Positions 46,120-57,481 are shown, counted from the stretch's first letter. The stretch: DNA of 64,000 nt from Perkinsus olseni (GCA_013115135.1 JABANP010000040.1:1-64000), one strand, 5' to 3'. The notes: generated by a model not told the origin, from the sequence alone. Translations and numbers: made by a program.

Positions 46120-47094
46120 CTAAGACTCCTCCTGTAGGACGATCTGAGACGGCCTCCTCAAGAACTCCATGCCCCGGCCAATATCGTTACGCAGTTTATC
46201 CAGGGTCTCAGGTAGCCTGGATTGCTCGAAGGGAGAGAGACTCAGCGAGTGGATCTTGGACACCCCCTCGGGACCGAAGTCACAGTAGTGGGCGAAGTAG
46301 TTCACACCTTCATACGGCTCGTTGATGTAGGCAGCAGCCTTCGCTGGTTTGCCTTTCATGCCCTGAATCAGGATACCAGCGAATCTGTTTGCAGCATAAG
46401 CCATCGAAAGTGTAGCTGAGCCCGCTCCCGCGAGAGCATCAACGACCTCAGTGACAGCGTTCTGGACATGATCATCTAGCTTAGCAATGGTAGCATCATC
46501 AAGTTGGACATACGGAGTGGCGTGGGAGAAGACGGGTAAAATGGCACAGCCACCGTGACCACCGATCACAGGCACATCAACCTTCTCCACATCTTGGTTA
46601 GTAGCCTCAGCATAGAAGGTTCTAGCACGAGTGACGTCCAAGCTCATGAGACCCATAATCTTTCTCTTGTCGAAGACACCTACTTGCTTGTAAACCTCAC
46701 AAGTGATTGGCACCAGCGCGGTCTCAGGGTTGGACATGATGCACACTAGAGCAGTCGGAGCGTGCTTTGCGAACTTGAAGGAAAGATCTCTCATAATCCT
46801 GGCGTTCACGTTGAAGAGATCGTCTCTGGTCATGCCTGGCTTCTGGGCGATGCCGGCAGTGACGATGATCATATGAGCACCATCAAGGCAATCAGCGATC
46901 TCGTCGAACCCCTGGTAGCCTGTAACCTTGGCAGGGGTGTTGATGTGGGAGAGATCGGCCACTACACCGGGGACGGGGAAGTGCGCACCGGGCACATCAT
47001 ATAGAGCGACTTCGTCGATCTCAGGGTTCATCTTCAATAGAAGGGCCAACGGTCTCCCAATACCACCGGAGGCGCCGATCAGACAGACTTTCAT
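46120..47094 (-). CDS. Malate/lactate dehydrogenase family, paralogue 1
   Basis: Intact, intronless, 324 residues. NAD-dependent 2-hydroxyacid dehydrogenase of the bacterial/mitochondrial MDH type. GASGGIG (residues 8-14) binds NAD, the Asp in ALYDV selects NAD over NADP, LDVTRAR carries the catalytic Asp and substrate Arg, and GGHGG holds the catalytic His. The substrate loop reads AGIAQKPGMTRDDLF: Arg90 is kept, but residue 84 (codon 46843-46845) is Gln where MDHs have the Arg that selects a four-carbon diacid. Gln is the lactate dehydrogenase residue, so the substrate may be pyruvate/lactate. There is no targeting peptide, so a cytosolic enzyme is inferred. A leader acceptor (AG at 47121-47120) lies 25 nt before the ATG. 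Confidence 0.93.
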   Translation of the reverse strand: MKVCLIGASGGIGRPLALLLKMNPEIDEVALYDVPGAHFPVPGVVADLSHINTPAKVTGYQGFDEIADCLDGAHMIIVTAGIAQKPGMTRDDLFNVNARIMRDLSFKFAKHAPTALVCIMSNPETALVPITCEVYKQVGVFDKRKIMGLMSLDVTRARTFYAEATNQDVEKVDVPVIGGHGGCAILPVFSHATPYVQLDDATIAKLDDHVQNAVTEVVDALAGAGSATLSMAYAANRFAGILIQGMKGKPAKAAAYINEPYEGVNYFAHYCDFGPEGVSKIHSLSLSPFEQSRLPETLDKLRNDIGRGMEFLRRPSQIVLQEES

Positions 47095-47121
47095 CGTTCG
47101 TCGAAATGAGAATGAACTCCT

Positions 47122-47668
47122 GAGAAATATCGGTCATGAGTTCCCGCGCAGCCACATATTAGCTGAGTTCAAGGCTCTCGCTCGCCTTCACCGAACAAGG
47201 TCTAAATGGAAACCGAAAATTCCATCCAGGGAACCTTACCGCTCAGGGACAGAAACCGGACTCTTCGCCCACTTGAACCAGACAGATCGACGAACGTCCC
47301 ATCCACCAACGGCTAGAATATCAAGGTGACCAAAGCAAAAATAGTAGCCGACATCGATCGCTTGCGTGCAAAAGTCCTTCGAGCATGCGTGCAATGCTTT
47401 CGTTTTCAAAGTTTGAAAATACACTGCCCTGCTACTTTTCTCCCAACCGGATTTAGCACATAACCCAACAGCGTTGCTGAATCACAATGAAAGGTCACTC
47501 AACCTTATCGTTAATGCGGGCCTTAGGCCACTTCATCATTAATCACATACATACAACAGTGTGCACATAGCGATATAAAACTAGAGGAAAGGAGGAACAA
47601 CAGTAACAGCAGGAGTATAGGCTACAAGAGAACTAAACCTAAAGCCTACCTCTTTAAAATAACATCAT
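47122..47668. other. No gene seen
   Basis: Spacer between the two dehydrogenase paralogues; it should hold the 3' UTR of paralogue 2. Confidence 0.5.
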
Positions 47669-48658
47669 CTACTGACTGTCAACACTCTTCATGAAATCAA
47701 GTCCTCTCTTAACATCTTCACGGAGTTTTTCGAGAGTTTCCACCATCCTCTTCTGCTCGTGGGGGGTTAAATCCACGAGCTTCTCAACCTTCTCAACACC
47801 CTCAGGTCCAAAAGTGCAGATATGAGCGAAGAACTGTACGTCCTCATAAGGCTCGTTGACGTAAGCACAGGCTGTATGGCTCTCGCCCTTCAAACCGCGG
47901 ATAACTATACCCGCAAACTGGGCAGCTGAGTAAGCCATAGACAGGCTAGCCGACCCAGCACCAGCCAGTGCGTCAACAACCTCAGTAACTGCATTTTGAA
48001 CATGATCATCAAGCTTCTCGATGGTCTCATCATCAAGTTTGACATAAGGAGTTGCTTTAGAGAAGAGAGGGAGGATAGCACAACCACCATGACCACCGAC
48101 AACAGGAACGTCGACCTCTTCCACGTCCATACCAGTGGCTTCAGCATAGAAAGTCCTAGCACGAGTCACATCCAGGGCAGTGATACCTACGAGCTTTCGC
48201 GGGTCGTATACACCGGCCTTCTTGTACACCTCAGCGGTGATGGGGACAAGCGCGGTCTCGGGGTTCGACAAGATGCAGACAACAGCCTTGGGAGCATACT
48301 TGGCGAAAGCAGTAGCCAAACCACGCATGATACCAGCATTGACGTTGAAGAGGTCATCTCTGGACATACCAGGCTTCTGAGCGATACCGGCAGTGCACAC
48401 GATAACTTTGGAACCGGTGAGCGCGGCTTCGAGCTCAGTAGGGCCAGCATACCCCTTGACCTTCGCAGGGGAGTTGATGTGAGATGAATCGGCAGCAACA
48501 CCACCAACAGGAACACGAGCTTGCTTGACATCGTACAAGGCCAGCTCGGTGATCATAGGGTTCATCTTCAACAACATGGAAAGAGGCATGCCGATGGCAC
48601 CGGAAGCACCAACGAGAGTGACCTTCATGCTGCTAGTAGTCGGGGTAGTAGAACTCAT
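47669..48658 (-). CDS. Malate/lactate dehydrogenase family, paralogue 2
   Basis: Intact, 329 residues from the ATG at 48658; a longer frame upstream is excluded because a leader acceptor (CTTCTCAG, AG at 48694-48693) lies 34 nt before this ATG. It resembles paralogue 1 throughout and has about ten extra N-terminal residues before MKVTLVGASGAIG. Catalytic features are the same: NAD-selecting Asp in ALYDV, LDVTRAR, GGHGG. The substrate loop AGIAQKPGMSRDDLF again has Gln (residue 94, codon 48377-48379) in place of the MDH arginine. ADLSHI is changed to ADSSHI. The two genes sit head to tail and probably arose by tandem duplication. Confidence 0.93.
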   Translation of the reverse strand: MSSTTPTTSSMKVTLVGASGAIGMPLSMLLKMNPMITELALYDVKQARVPVGGVAADSSHINSPAKVKGYAGPTELEAALTGSKVIVCTAGIAQKPGMSRDDLFNVNAGIMRGLATAFAKYAPKAVVCILSNPETALVPITAEVYKKAGVYDPRKLVGITALDVTRARTFYAEATGMDVEEVDVPVVGGHGGCAILPLFSKATPYVKLDDETIEKLDDHVQNAVTEVVDALAGAGSASLSMAYSAAQFAGIVIRGLKGESHTACAYVNEPYEDVQFFAHICTFGPEGVEKVEKLVDLTPHEQKRMVETLEKLREDVKRGLDFMKSVDSQ

Positions 48659-48694
48659 AAGAAGTGGAAAATAATAATTGGAATCAAAGTAACT

Positions 48695-49092
48695 GAGAAG
48701 AGACTCATTCCTTCGCCACCAATATCTAGAGCAAGCAAGAAGGGCCCACCGATCAGGAGAGAAGAACAACGGAGTCACAAGGCGATGGAGCACAGACCGT
48801 GCCACAGCGCGGCGCTACGCCTAAGCTTTGTGCTAGCGTCGATTCGACTGCTTTGTGCCACCGTGTCGGCAACAACAACGGCCGCGGTTGCTCAGCGAAC
48901 CGTCCGTTGGTAAGATGTGATCTTCAGTTCTGAAATAAGGGGCCCACGACCTCATCGTCACTGCCTGAGACAGTATCAAAGGGCACGTCAAGAGACATAG
49001 CTTAGGCCGCTGCATCACAGGAATTTTGCACGCATGCGCAAAAACACAAAGCACCCATGTTCGATCCGCGGTGAGAACATCTCAGGAGCGGT
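48695..49092. other. No gene seen
   Basis: Spacer upstream of the dehydrogenase pair. It includes a GCGCAAAAACACAAAG stretch near 49028-49043 similar to those next to the tRNA-like fragments. Confidence 0.4.
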
Positions 49093-50430
49093 TCATGGAG
49101 TTTTCATATCGACACGAACTTCTTTCCTGAACGCGCTGAAGCCCTTGATCAGCAAGGCCACCGAAGGATCTTCTGTGAGCTCAGCGTCTATCCGCAATAT
49201 TTCCAGGGACGGCAGTAAACCTTCAGTGGCGAGAGCCGAGAGGACCTTCTGAAGGCCTCTTACAGTGACTCCGGAACCTGAGAGTGAGTAGGGCACGGAT
49301 GTGACGTAGCCCAACGAGTCGAAAAAAGCCGGGCCGTTCGCAAAATGAGCGTCCCAAAGATGACGAGCAAAGGGGCAGCGGCTACCAGAAGCTCACCTCT
49401 GAGATCCAGCTCCACGACGATCGGTGGAACCGCGTCCTGTGCCACACCCAGTGCCTGCGAGAATGAATGGTGCACTAAAAGGAGCTAGACCATCATCTAC
49501 GAGGAGAGCTCAAGGCGGCTTACTTGTGATGGCGCTCCTGCTGCAGGCATGGTCCGAAGTGCGGATAGTAGAGCACCAACAGCAGAGTCCGAGCTCAAGG
49601 CTTCCGGGCCGAAACCGCAGAGACGGGCTTGGTTGCAGCCATCGGCTGTTGCGGCGATAAGGTCACCGATATTGAACTGAGTACGAAGTCCTTGAACATC
49701 ATGGGTTCGGAGATCGCTTAGGCTCCCATCAGACTTCTTCGTGGCCGCACGAGGGGTCGCCCTCCTCGGTCGTTCCACTCTCCCCATTCAAGCCATTGCC
49801 TGCCGACGATGCATGCACTTCATCGATTCGCCTGATGACGCCGTTGACCGGCTTGGGACGGTCTTGCGCAGCCGTGACGCGAGCCTCGTACGCTTCAACC
49901 TCGCTTCTTAGCTCTTGGATCTGATAAGCAGCTCAGTGGTCCCATGGGCTGGCAACGCCACTCGGGTGTCCCTCAACTCATCGCCACCAACGATAATTCC
50001 ACCGTGAGTTACTCCATGGACGCTACTGCATCGTATGGAGTGCAGTCTAGGATGCTGCGACCAGGGCTCCCCGGCTATCACTCGTCGCTGATAGCCTGGG
50101 GCTTTCCTATCGAAGTCCTCTGGGCAGACGTAGCCCGCTTCCGTATCGTTGCACAGTTGTACCACGATCGAGATGAACCTGCATGGCCGCAACTAGCAGT
50201 CATCCCACGCGCGCGTCGCTGGCCGCTAGATTGGATTAGCGAGCGTAGAGGCTCCGCAGCAGACCCGTACGAGGGATGCCTCTCCTGGATCTCACTTGGA
50301 GCACTGTCGACTCAGCTCCGGCTCCACCTTGACGCCGCCCGGACGGTTGAGTATGTTCTGCAGGCTGTAGGCCTCGTCGAGGAGCAATCGAACCTGTGCG
50401 CATACGAGGCCACTCCATCAGCAATCACTT
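49093..50430 (-). CDS. Coiled-coil / leucine-rich repeat protein, exons approximate
   Basis: Minus-strand exons inferred from frame and splice sites: about 50388-50304 (LLLDEAYSLQNILNRPGG, ending at a GTGAGA donor), about 50190-49915, a charged helical stretch at about 49920-49730 (IQELRSEVEAYEARV), and three pieces with leucine-rich character (49650-49500, 49420-49395, 49270-49093; LPSLEILRIDAELTED). The leucine spacing suggests two or three LRRs at the C-terminus. The gene has no recognised enzyme motif. A plus-strand open frame over 49944-50432 starts with ATG but lacks any support and overlaps the better exons. Confidence 0.4.
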
Positions 50431-50432
50431 GA

Positions 50433-50835
50433 ACTGGTGAAGATGCCTGACCAGCTCACCGGAGTTTTATCTGCGCTCCGATTGGGTCCCGTACCTCCAC
50501 CTTGGACCAACCTCAGAGCCTCTTCAAGATCACTCTGGGATATGTTATCTGGTATCATACTACAAACCAAAACTCTGACTCCGTAGCAACGCTAGGCCGT
50601 CTACTCTGGACCACCCTCGCGAGAACTTTGTGGCCACTCTACGAGAGCTGTCATCCATGACTGTCGTCAGACCACTGTATGGCGCCCTATTGAGGCTCTT
50701 TCAGTATAACGTTTCATCGTGTTCGACGAGTGCCTACCACGATTCCGCAGACACGCCCGCGCCAGAAGTGACAGACTTTTGAGGACGCAACAAGACCGAT
50801 TATCAAATTTATGAAACGATGCAAGTGCTGTGGTA
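50433..50835. other. No gene seen
   Basis: Spacer between two minus-strand genes; no exon supported. Confidence 0.45.
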
Positions 50836-52649
50836 CTAACACGAATCTTCACACAGTTCCAGTGTCTTTCGAACGAGCTCCTTCATACTAACAGCCACGG
50901 CATCATCGCTGTCACTTGCAATCTTGCAATTCCTCAACGTCTCTATAAGATCCTCACCTCCATCCACCCCTGATGCGATGATGGCCTGTGCGGCAGTAGC
51001 GGCTCGGTATCGAACGCCAATGTCCTCGTGTTCGTCCGTGATCATCCGCGAGAGCGAAGGCATCGTCATGCCATTACGCACGGCCATGCGCGCAATGGGG
51101 AAGTCCCGCTCCTCGTCGTCTTCCATCAACAACGTCGCCAGGGCCCCAGTTGCAGCAATTCGAATCCTCAGGGGCTCTGCGGAGGCCAGGGCGGTCAAGA
51201 CCTTGAAGTCCTCCTGCGCGCTGCCAGTCGAGGCCGAAAACCACTGTTGCACCTTTTCTGTTGAGCTGAGGTTACACAAGACCTCCACGCCAACAGTCTT
51301 TACCCGCTCGTTCGAGCTGAATGCCAACTCCCTCACGATACCCCACGCTCCCTTGTTCGCGACAAAGGCCCGTAAATCTGGCACCGCACCCGTGAGTCTC
51401 GTCAGGGCGAGAGCCGCCTCAAATTCTTCCAACTCGTTTGTAGCTGCTGGTATCTGCTTCAAGCAGGCGTCAGCGATGGTGGTGCACTGGGCGTAAGTCA
51501 AAGAGCGAGGATCAACTGATGCTCCGATCTGACAGGCGGCCTGCCGGCACAACAGTGCAGTGTCTCCGAAGCCGTCACTCTCGGGCGCGTCCATACCCTT
51601 GAGAAGGACGCTCAATCCCAGTTGAGCTACCATACTCCGATTGCCCTGCTCAATGCAGAGGAGGGCGAGCCCGACGGAGCACTTGCCTCTTGCTAGCGCT
51701 TTCACGCCATCCCTGGACCCCACCGCTCGCCGGAATGGTCTCACCCGTTCTGGGTCGCCGAACTGGATAACCATAGGGGCCCCCTTGACCTTCTTAAGGG
51801 CGGTCTGCAAGGCCCGTAGGCTCTTCTGAGATAAACCTTCGGCGCTGGCAGCCCTATCCAAGGGATGCTCATTCTCGCTACGCAGAAGGAAACCCGCCAG
51901 CCATCGGTATTCGACACAGTCCAAGCCTAATAGAACTATACGCTCAGCCAAATGTGAGTCGTAAACATCCTCGAGAAAGCTCGGACTGGACAAGCCTTCC
52001 TGCGCGAGGAGGGCGCGTGCACACAGTAGGAGCCCCTTCTTCTGGGTGGAGGGGCTAGGACTGGCCAACCACTCCTCGATGGTGTGTCCTATCGCGCCAC
52101 GGTCCGACTTCAGTGTGGCATCGATATCGTCTGCTTCAGCCCTGGTAGACTTGATTCCACTCACGATATCACCCCACTCCACATCATTTTTATCTGAATG
52201 ATAAACGACAGTCGAAAGGGTTGCCGCAGCCACAGCGGCACAGGCTAGACCAGGGCTTGCCGAGACGCAAGGAGCTCAGAGACGCTCCCGCGATACCCAA
52301 GAAGGTCGTTTTCAAGCTGACCAGGACCAACTACTCACCTAGCAAAGAGTCCTGCAGCGTCGCCTTCATTCCTCCTAGCGCTGCGTCCACGTCTTCCTCC
52401 AAGCGTTTGCTGTCCTGAAACAATCGTTTTTCTACGCTTAGTGCGGCCAGAATCAATAGCGTTAAGCTCGGTATAACGGTGCGGAGCTTAGTTCGCCGAT
52501 CGAGTCTTCGACAACCCTCTGCCGCACTCACTTCTTTCTTTGTCTGCTGAAGGGGCCCTCAAAGAGAGAAAGTAGTCTCTTAGAGCTGTTCGGAGATGCT
52601 CCTCGTTCCCTTTGGTAGGGGCATTTGATTCCCGTAGTTCGTCTACCAT
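50836..52649 (-). CDS. UNC-45-like armadillo chaperone
   Basis: Three exons: 52649-52532, 52431-52339 and 52244-50836. The introns are 100 and 94 bp, GT-AG, both phase 1. The product is 539 residues from the ATG at 52649. From about residue 80 it is a helical armadillo-type repeat protein; residues 340-420 match the UNC-45/She4 central region (ALALTRLTG, GVEVLCNLSSTEKV). UNC-45 proteins help fold and assemble myosin heads. The TPR domain of animal UNC-45 is absent and the N-terminal 60 residues are charged and helical, so it resembles the shorter, TPR-less type. Family assignment rests on the repeat pattern and could be another armadillo protein. Confidence 0.75.
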
Positions 52650-52780
52650 TCAAAAACAACCTCTAAAAAGCAGTAATGCAAAGTGGCACCTCTACTGAAG
52701 GAACTCATAGTCAACTGGGCACTCAGCTGGGGTAAATCGGCTCAGCCCGTGACCCGGTCACAGACCTAATGATATTCATC

Positions 52781-52852
52781 GGTCCTATAGTGTAGCGGTT
52801 AGCACTCTGGACTTTGAATCCAGCGACTCGGGTTCGAATCCCGATAGGACCT
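52781..52852 (+). tRNA. tRNA-Gln (TTG)
   Basis: 72-nt cloverleaf: acceptor GGTCCTA / TAGGACC, D-arm with TAGTGTAGCGGTTAGCA (A box), anticodon arm CTGGA-CTTTGAA-TCCAG with anticodon TTG, T-arm GGGTTCGAATCCC (B box). A run of five T follows from 52852, the RNA polymerase III stop. No intron. All stems pair, unlike the tRNA-like fragments elsewhere in the window. Confidence 0.96.
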
Positions 52853-53386
52853 TTTTCGGATTGTACATAGACTAACAACCCAAAGTTGCCCGGTACACCA
52901 CACCGCAGGCTATTTCTGATATGCCAAACATCCGGGATATTTATGCCAAACCGCAAGTACTAGCTGGGAATCTTCCGACAGCATACCTGGCGTAGTTGAG
53001 CATTCTATCTGGCGTTGAACGTATTATTGGCGAGAAATCCACCTGGAGGAACTGTCCCCTGGCGCTCTCCTACGGCGTCCCGTAGCATTCCTTCAGCGAA
53101 CTATAGTCGATGCACATGGAAGCCCCATGCACGACCTATCCATCACTCATCCCAACTCAACATCACTAATTGACGGACGACCGACCACTCGAACAGTCAG
53201 TTCATGCATGGACCACGACAGAAGCACAGTGACATGTTGGTAAGCGGGACAGAGCTCCCTAATAGCTGACGGCAGTAAAGAGGGATAACTCAGCCAACAC
53301 CCCAAACCCGGTCTTTGCATATGAGGAGGGAACGGAAGTTAAGGCGACCCCTAATCGGTGGCTTTCCAAACTTAGTTGTTGAAGGA
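52853..53386. other. No gene seen
   Basis: Spacer between tRNA-Gln and the next minus-strand gene. Confidence 0.45.
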
Positions 53387-54771
53387 TTACGAACCTGCAG
53401 CGACCGTCTCCACTACGCCCAATAGACCAGCAATTACATCAGCTAGGCGACTTTCCTTCAACCACCCCGTCCCCGGCAAGGATCTTTCACCTCCCTCTTT
53501 CGATCCGCACTCGGCAGGGTAGTCGCCGAAAGGCTGAACAAGAATACTAGATCGCTCGAGCGACGAAGACGACAACAGATTCACCTTGCTGCTCTTCACT
53601 GCAATGCAGGTACGCACATCCTCTGGCCGGTACTGCCCGGGACCAGGCAACCGCGCCGACTCTCTAAGACTGGGAGAACTCCTCGTCCCCACTGCTACGG
53701 CAAATCGATCCGCTCGTCCAAATGAGTGGGCCTTGGAACCTTCCTTAACTGGAGTAGAAGAGAAGTCAGCACGAGAGTACCACAACACACAGAACATAGA
53801 ATGCGTGCATCCGCAGCTCTTCCGCACAGATGGGAAATTCGTGAATTGGAAAACCCATATACACCAATACGTCAGGGGAAAACCTCCCTCACCCTAGACA
53901 GGCAAGTGACTGATCCAGATACTACCGATGTCCCTCCATAAAGGCGGTCCCGGCCCGCTACCGGCACGGCCTTTGTTCTCCTCCTCACATCCGGGACGTT
54001 TGACTCTAAAATACGCTCGTAGGCCCAGCGAACGTTCAGCCCCCCGGCCTTACTTATCGTATGCTCGATGCCCTACTGAGAAGGACTTGCGCTGCCTCAT
54101 TGGGATCGATTGCTGATTCTCCAACGTCGCCATACTGACAATCGGAGGCCGCGTGCAGAAATACTGAAACACAGCCCCCACTGCTACCTGTCCAGGGCCC
54201 ACCTCAAGCCCATTCGCCGGCCCCTTACTAAATCGTTTGCCGGATGAAAATACCACCGACGACCGAGGCTTCAAAGGCTACATTGCCATCGACGTACTTA
54301 TCCCGCGTATCAACATAGCCCGGCCCAGGACTCTCTCTATCTCCTACTCCCAACTGAGTCGACAAGTCAGGCCTCTGGGACAGCGCAAAGGAGATGGCCT
54401 TGTCACGACGAAGGCTACCACCGCTCGCACTCGTAAGTGCCGACCCCCGGCGCATCCAGGCCCTTAACAGCCTTCGAATGTACTTTAGTGATATACACGC
54501 GGGACCATGACCGCTCATTCTTAGCCAAGATGGGCACCGAGGGCTCATTGCGCCAGTGAGAACGAACTTGGGGACAGCCGACCGAGTCCAGCGGAACATC
54601 ATACGCACCCGGGCCAGGCACTGATGCTCCGGGCTCCTCGATACCCTGCCCGGCGTCGATATACCTGAGGGTGGTGCAGCAACGTAGATTGTACGACGAT
54701 CGATGCAAAGAATGCTCCCTTGCTCGCCCATGCAACGCTTCCGACCCGCTCTCCACTTTACTACGTTGCAA
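53387..54771 (-). CDS. Sperm-tail PG-rich repeat (STPGR/ODF3-like) protein
   Basis: Minus-strand exons carry the PGPG-x-Y repeats of SHIPPO/ODF3 proteins, which line flagellar and ciliary microtubules: VPGPGAYDVP (about 54635), APGVGTYE (about 54430), SPGPGYVDTRDKY (about 54325), LEVGPGQVAV (about 54210) and LPGPGQYRPEDV (about 53640). Between the repeats are FSSGKRF, SFSVGHRAY and FGRADRF, the segments that precede such repeats. Introns near 54430, 54240, 54050 and 53830 are likely, but joints were not solved and the start is unknown. Presence of such a gene agrees with a flagellate zoospore stage. Confidence 0.7.
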
Positions 54772-55116
54772 ACACGCTCGGCCTGTCGTACAATGCCGTT
54801 AGGTGAACAGGTGCCGGCGCTAAGGGTGGTATAACCGATCGGACCACGGCCTCCTCTTGCTTCGCCGCGCCCTTCCCTCCTGCGGGCCCACCGCCGCTAG
54901 CGTCAACCATAAACAAGAGATACAGAACTGCCCCAAATGATTAGCTGCGGTACTACGAAAGACCGTACGGAAAACGCTACCCGCTGTGACAAAGTTGGAA
55001 ACGATTCTTTTGATCGGCGCGGTGGGCCAAAACACATGAAACATGTGAGAGTAAACCAAGTAGGTCCACGTCAAAATGCAGTGAACAAGTAACAAACTAA
55101 AATTCCCTCGACGACC
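54772..55116. other. No gene seen
   Basis: Spacer between two minus-strand genes. Confidence 0.4.
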
Positions 55117-56699
55117 TCAAGGCGACGCCGTCGAAGATGAAGTGCCGTCAGTGAGCTGCGCCTCGTCATTAACGGCGATCTCACGAGCCTCTTTGCTAGG
55201 AGCTGAAGATGCTGCCGCTTCTCGCTTCCTACAGGCTTCTCGCAGGGCTTCCGTCATATGTCCAGCTAGACTGTGAATGGCCTTCCTGTTGATTCGTCCC
55301 CATTTCAGCAAGTCCGCTGTGATAAAGTACTTCTCTCGAACCTCACAGATGTATTTAACTATCTCGCTTCTTTTCAACTTATCCTTCTCCTTCTCAAGGG
55401 CATCACTGCACTGCAAGCAGTGGTCCAACCACTCGAGTGGCAGACGACGATATGGCAAAGAGTCTTCTACCGACAATCCCTGATAGACATCCGTCTTGAA
55501 GCGACTGAGACAGGCACAATGACAGCAAAGTGATCATCAGACCCTACCTGATGAAGCGCTGCATCGCGAAGTGGACGGGATATTTACCAACGATAACCTG
55601 GGCGACGTATTCAAAGGCTAGTCCAAGGCTGACGTGATCAGCCCCTTTGATGGTCATAAGACGGCCATAGTACTGCTCCTCAATGATCTGGTCATCGAAA
55701 ATACCATCAGCAATGCAGTCCTTCTCTGAACAAACGAGAGAACAACTGTACAGTAGGTGATACCACACCACAACCAATTTTACCCAATTTGATGCGAGTG
55801 CTGGAGTCCTGTTCGATGGTCCGCAACACACAACCCTTTGGGCCAAGCAGAGCTGCTTGGACAAAACCCGGTACGACAAGAGACTGACCGAATGAGCGAA
55901 CACGGGTCGAGCTAGCCCCAAAATCTGAAATATTACAATCTCCTTCGAGTATGTGTTTTCCACTGCGGAATCCTTCAGCGTCAGGCGACCACTAGTGATA
56001 ATATCTTCAATCAAAGACGCGCACTTATCAACTGCGGGCTGCGTGTCTGACGGTGAAAGGAATAGCAGCACCTCAAGCACTACCACTGACCTCCTATGAC
56101 GGACAAGGTCATGAATCCAGGTTGACCATCGATGTCTCGGCTCTCTATCTTACAGGAAGTGGACGACTCAAGACGCTTTATAGTAGCACCGCCACAGCCG
56201 ATGACCTGCAAAAAAGGCAACGATAATAGCAGCACCAAAAAATACTGGTATGACCATTCCAATCAGGTCTTCATGGCACACAACCTGACGGATGATGCTA
56301 GTCGGCCGGTGAGGCTCCTCGAAGGACTCTACGAGCAACAGACGAGAATCGGCGTCATAGCGAAGGGCGAGGGATGATTCACCAGCAGCATCTCCCATCT
56401 CGGCTATGATCTGCTCCTGGGCTAAGGCTCCAAGGCCACGCGGATTCCCATACCGGTCAAGACGGGGTTTGCAGGGTGCTTGCACCAAGCCTAAAGATAT
56501 AATCGAGCGTTACCTGACCCATAAACCCACCCTTGGCAGCAGCAAGAGCGGCGGCAGCCGCAGCGGTTATTGAAGAAGCACGCTGCCGCTTGGGGGCGTT
56601 GGTGAGATCAGAGACGCCATCTACTCGACTACGCTTCCGTTGGCCTTGAGAGCACTGCCAAGGAGAGCTATAGTGACGAGGCGACTCAAAAGAGGGCAT
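55117..56699 (-). CDS. KH-domain RNA-binding protein
   Basis: Multi-exon minus-strand gene beginning with an ATG at 56699. Residues 1-60 are basic with an alanine run (SITAAAAAALAAAKGG), followed by an exon around 56488-56250 (LDRYGNPRGLGALAQEQ). A first KH domain is at about 56210-56080 (VIGCGGATIKRLESSTSC), and a second begins at about 55870-55800 (ALLGPKGCVLRTIEQDSS), each with the G-x-x-G loop (GCGG and GPKG). Later exons (55690-55544, 55476-55117) are helical and end in Ser/Ala. KH proteins bind single-stranded RNA, often in splicing or mRNA control. The exon 1 donor is either GTGGGT at 56530 (phase fits) or GTAACG at 56513 (phase does not). Other joints are approximate. Confidence 0.7.
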
Positions 56700-56716
56700 G
56701 CAAAGAGTGAACTCAG

Positions 56717-57481
56717 ATGGGACGAGTCATTATGGCATCGGCATCATCTGCTACGTTCGACGAGTCGCTCCGGAATCGGTCCGACTCAAAGGAATCATTG
56801 AGCGTTTCACACGGGCGCGCGCGACTAATTTCGAGGCGCGTGACTCGCGACGAAGCATCTTCCAATTCTTCTGTAACGCTAAGATGGTGTTCAACTTTTC
56901 TAACCCAGTTGCTCATCGGCAGCCGTGACAAATACACTGGTGGTGTCTTCACCCTACCCCGGTGCCTTGGCGTACCTTTTACCCCTTCGAGACCGACCGA
57001 TGCGGCAGAGCCCATTCGAACCTCTCGAGTGAAGTCCCGCTGTGAATGGTTTTGGACAGAGTCCTTCGTCATCTGCTACTTACGCGATCATTACGGCCTC
57101 TTCGCCTTCCCTCAAGGCTTTTGGGATGAACGTGATCCGCGAGAAAAGGCGCTGGCCCGCCGCTCGAGGCTGCTTTACCTGCTCACCCACGACTTCACAC
57201 CTCCCTCAGACGACTCGCTTTTCATGGAAGATGTGGACAACGACGCGATTCTCAGTTTCCTGGCGGGTCGCGGGTTCATCTACTTAGAGGCGATCGAGGC
57301 GGATGGTACCATATGCTCCTTCGGCGTCTACCTCTTGTCAGCATGGAGGGCGTACCGGGCGAAGATGGCAATGCTTGGTAGATTCCGTGACTCAGCTCGC
57401 AGCTTCTTCTGCAAGGCCTCCTTCCTGACACCTCTAGCGATGGTTAAGGCGTTCTCGAGGACATTCAATAAAACGCCGTAG
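56717..57481 (+). CDS. Unrecognised 254-residue protein
   Basis: Single open frame from an ATG at 56717, divergent from the KH gene 17 bp away, so the two would share an upstream region. The first 100 residues are Ser/Arg-rich. From about residue 105 (WFWTESFVICYLRDHYG) to 250 it looks like a folded helical domain, with GRGFIYLEAIEADG and a basic aromatic end. No family recognised. An intron inside the first part is possible, since the Ser/Arg-rich section could be non-coding. Confidence 0.5.
   Translation: MGRVIMASASSATFDESLRNRSDSKESLSVSHGRARLISRRVTRDEASSNSSVTLRWCSTFLTQLLIGSRDKYTGGVFTLPRCLGVPFTPSRPTDAAEPIRTSRVKSRCEWFWTESFVICYLRDHYGLFAFPQGFWDERDPREKALARRSRLLYLLTHDFTPPSDDSLFMEDVDNDAILSFLAGRGFIYLEAIEADGTICSFGVYLLSAWRAYRAKMAMLGRFRDSARSFFCKASFLTPLAMVKAFSRTFNKTP

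Noticed and set aside
49944..50432. Plus-strand 162-codon frame with ATG
   Set aside because: The minus strand gives better exons with splice sites and coiled-coil/LRR character; the plus frame has no recognisable feature.
56713..57072. Minus-strand frame opposite the 56717-57481 gene
   Set aside because: Same region, shorter, no features; treated as a shadow.
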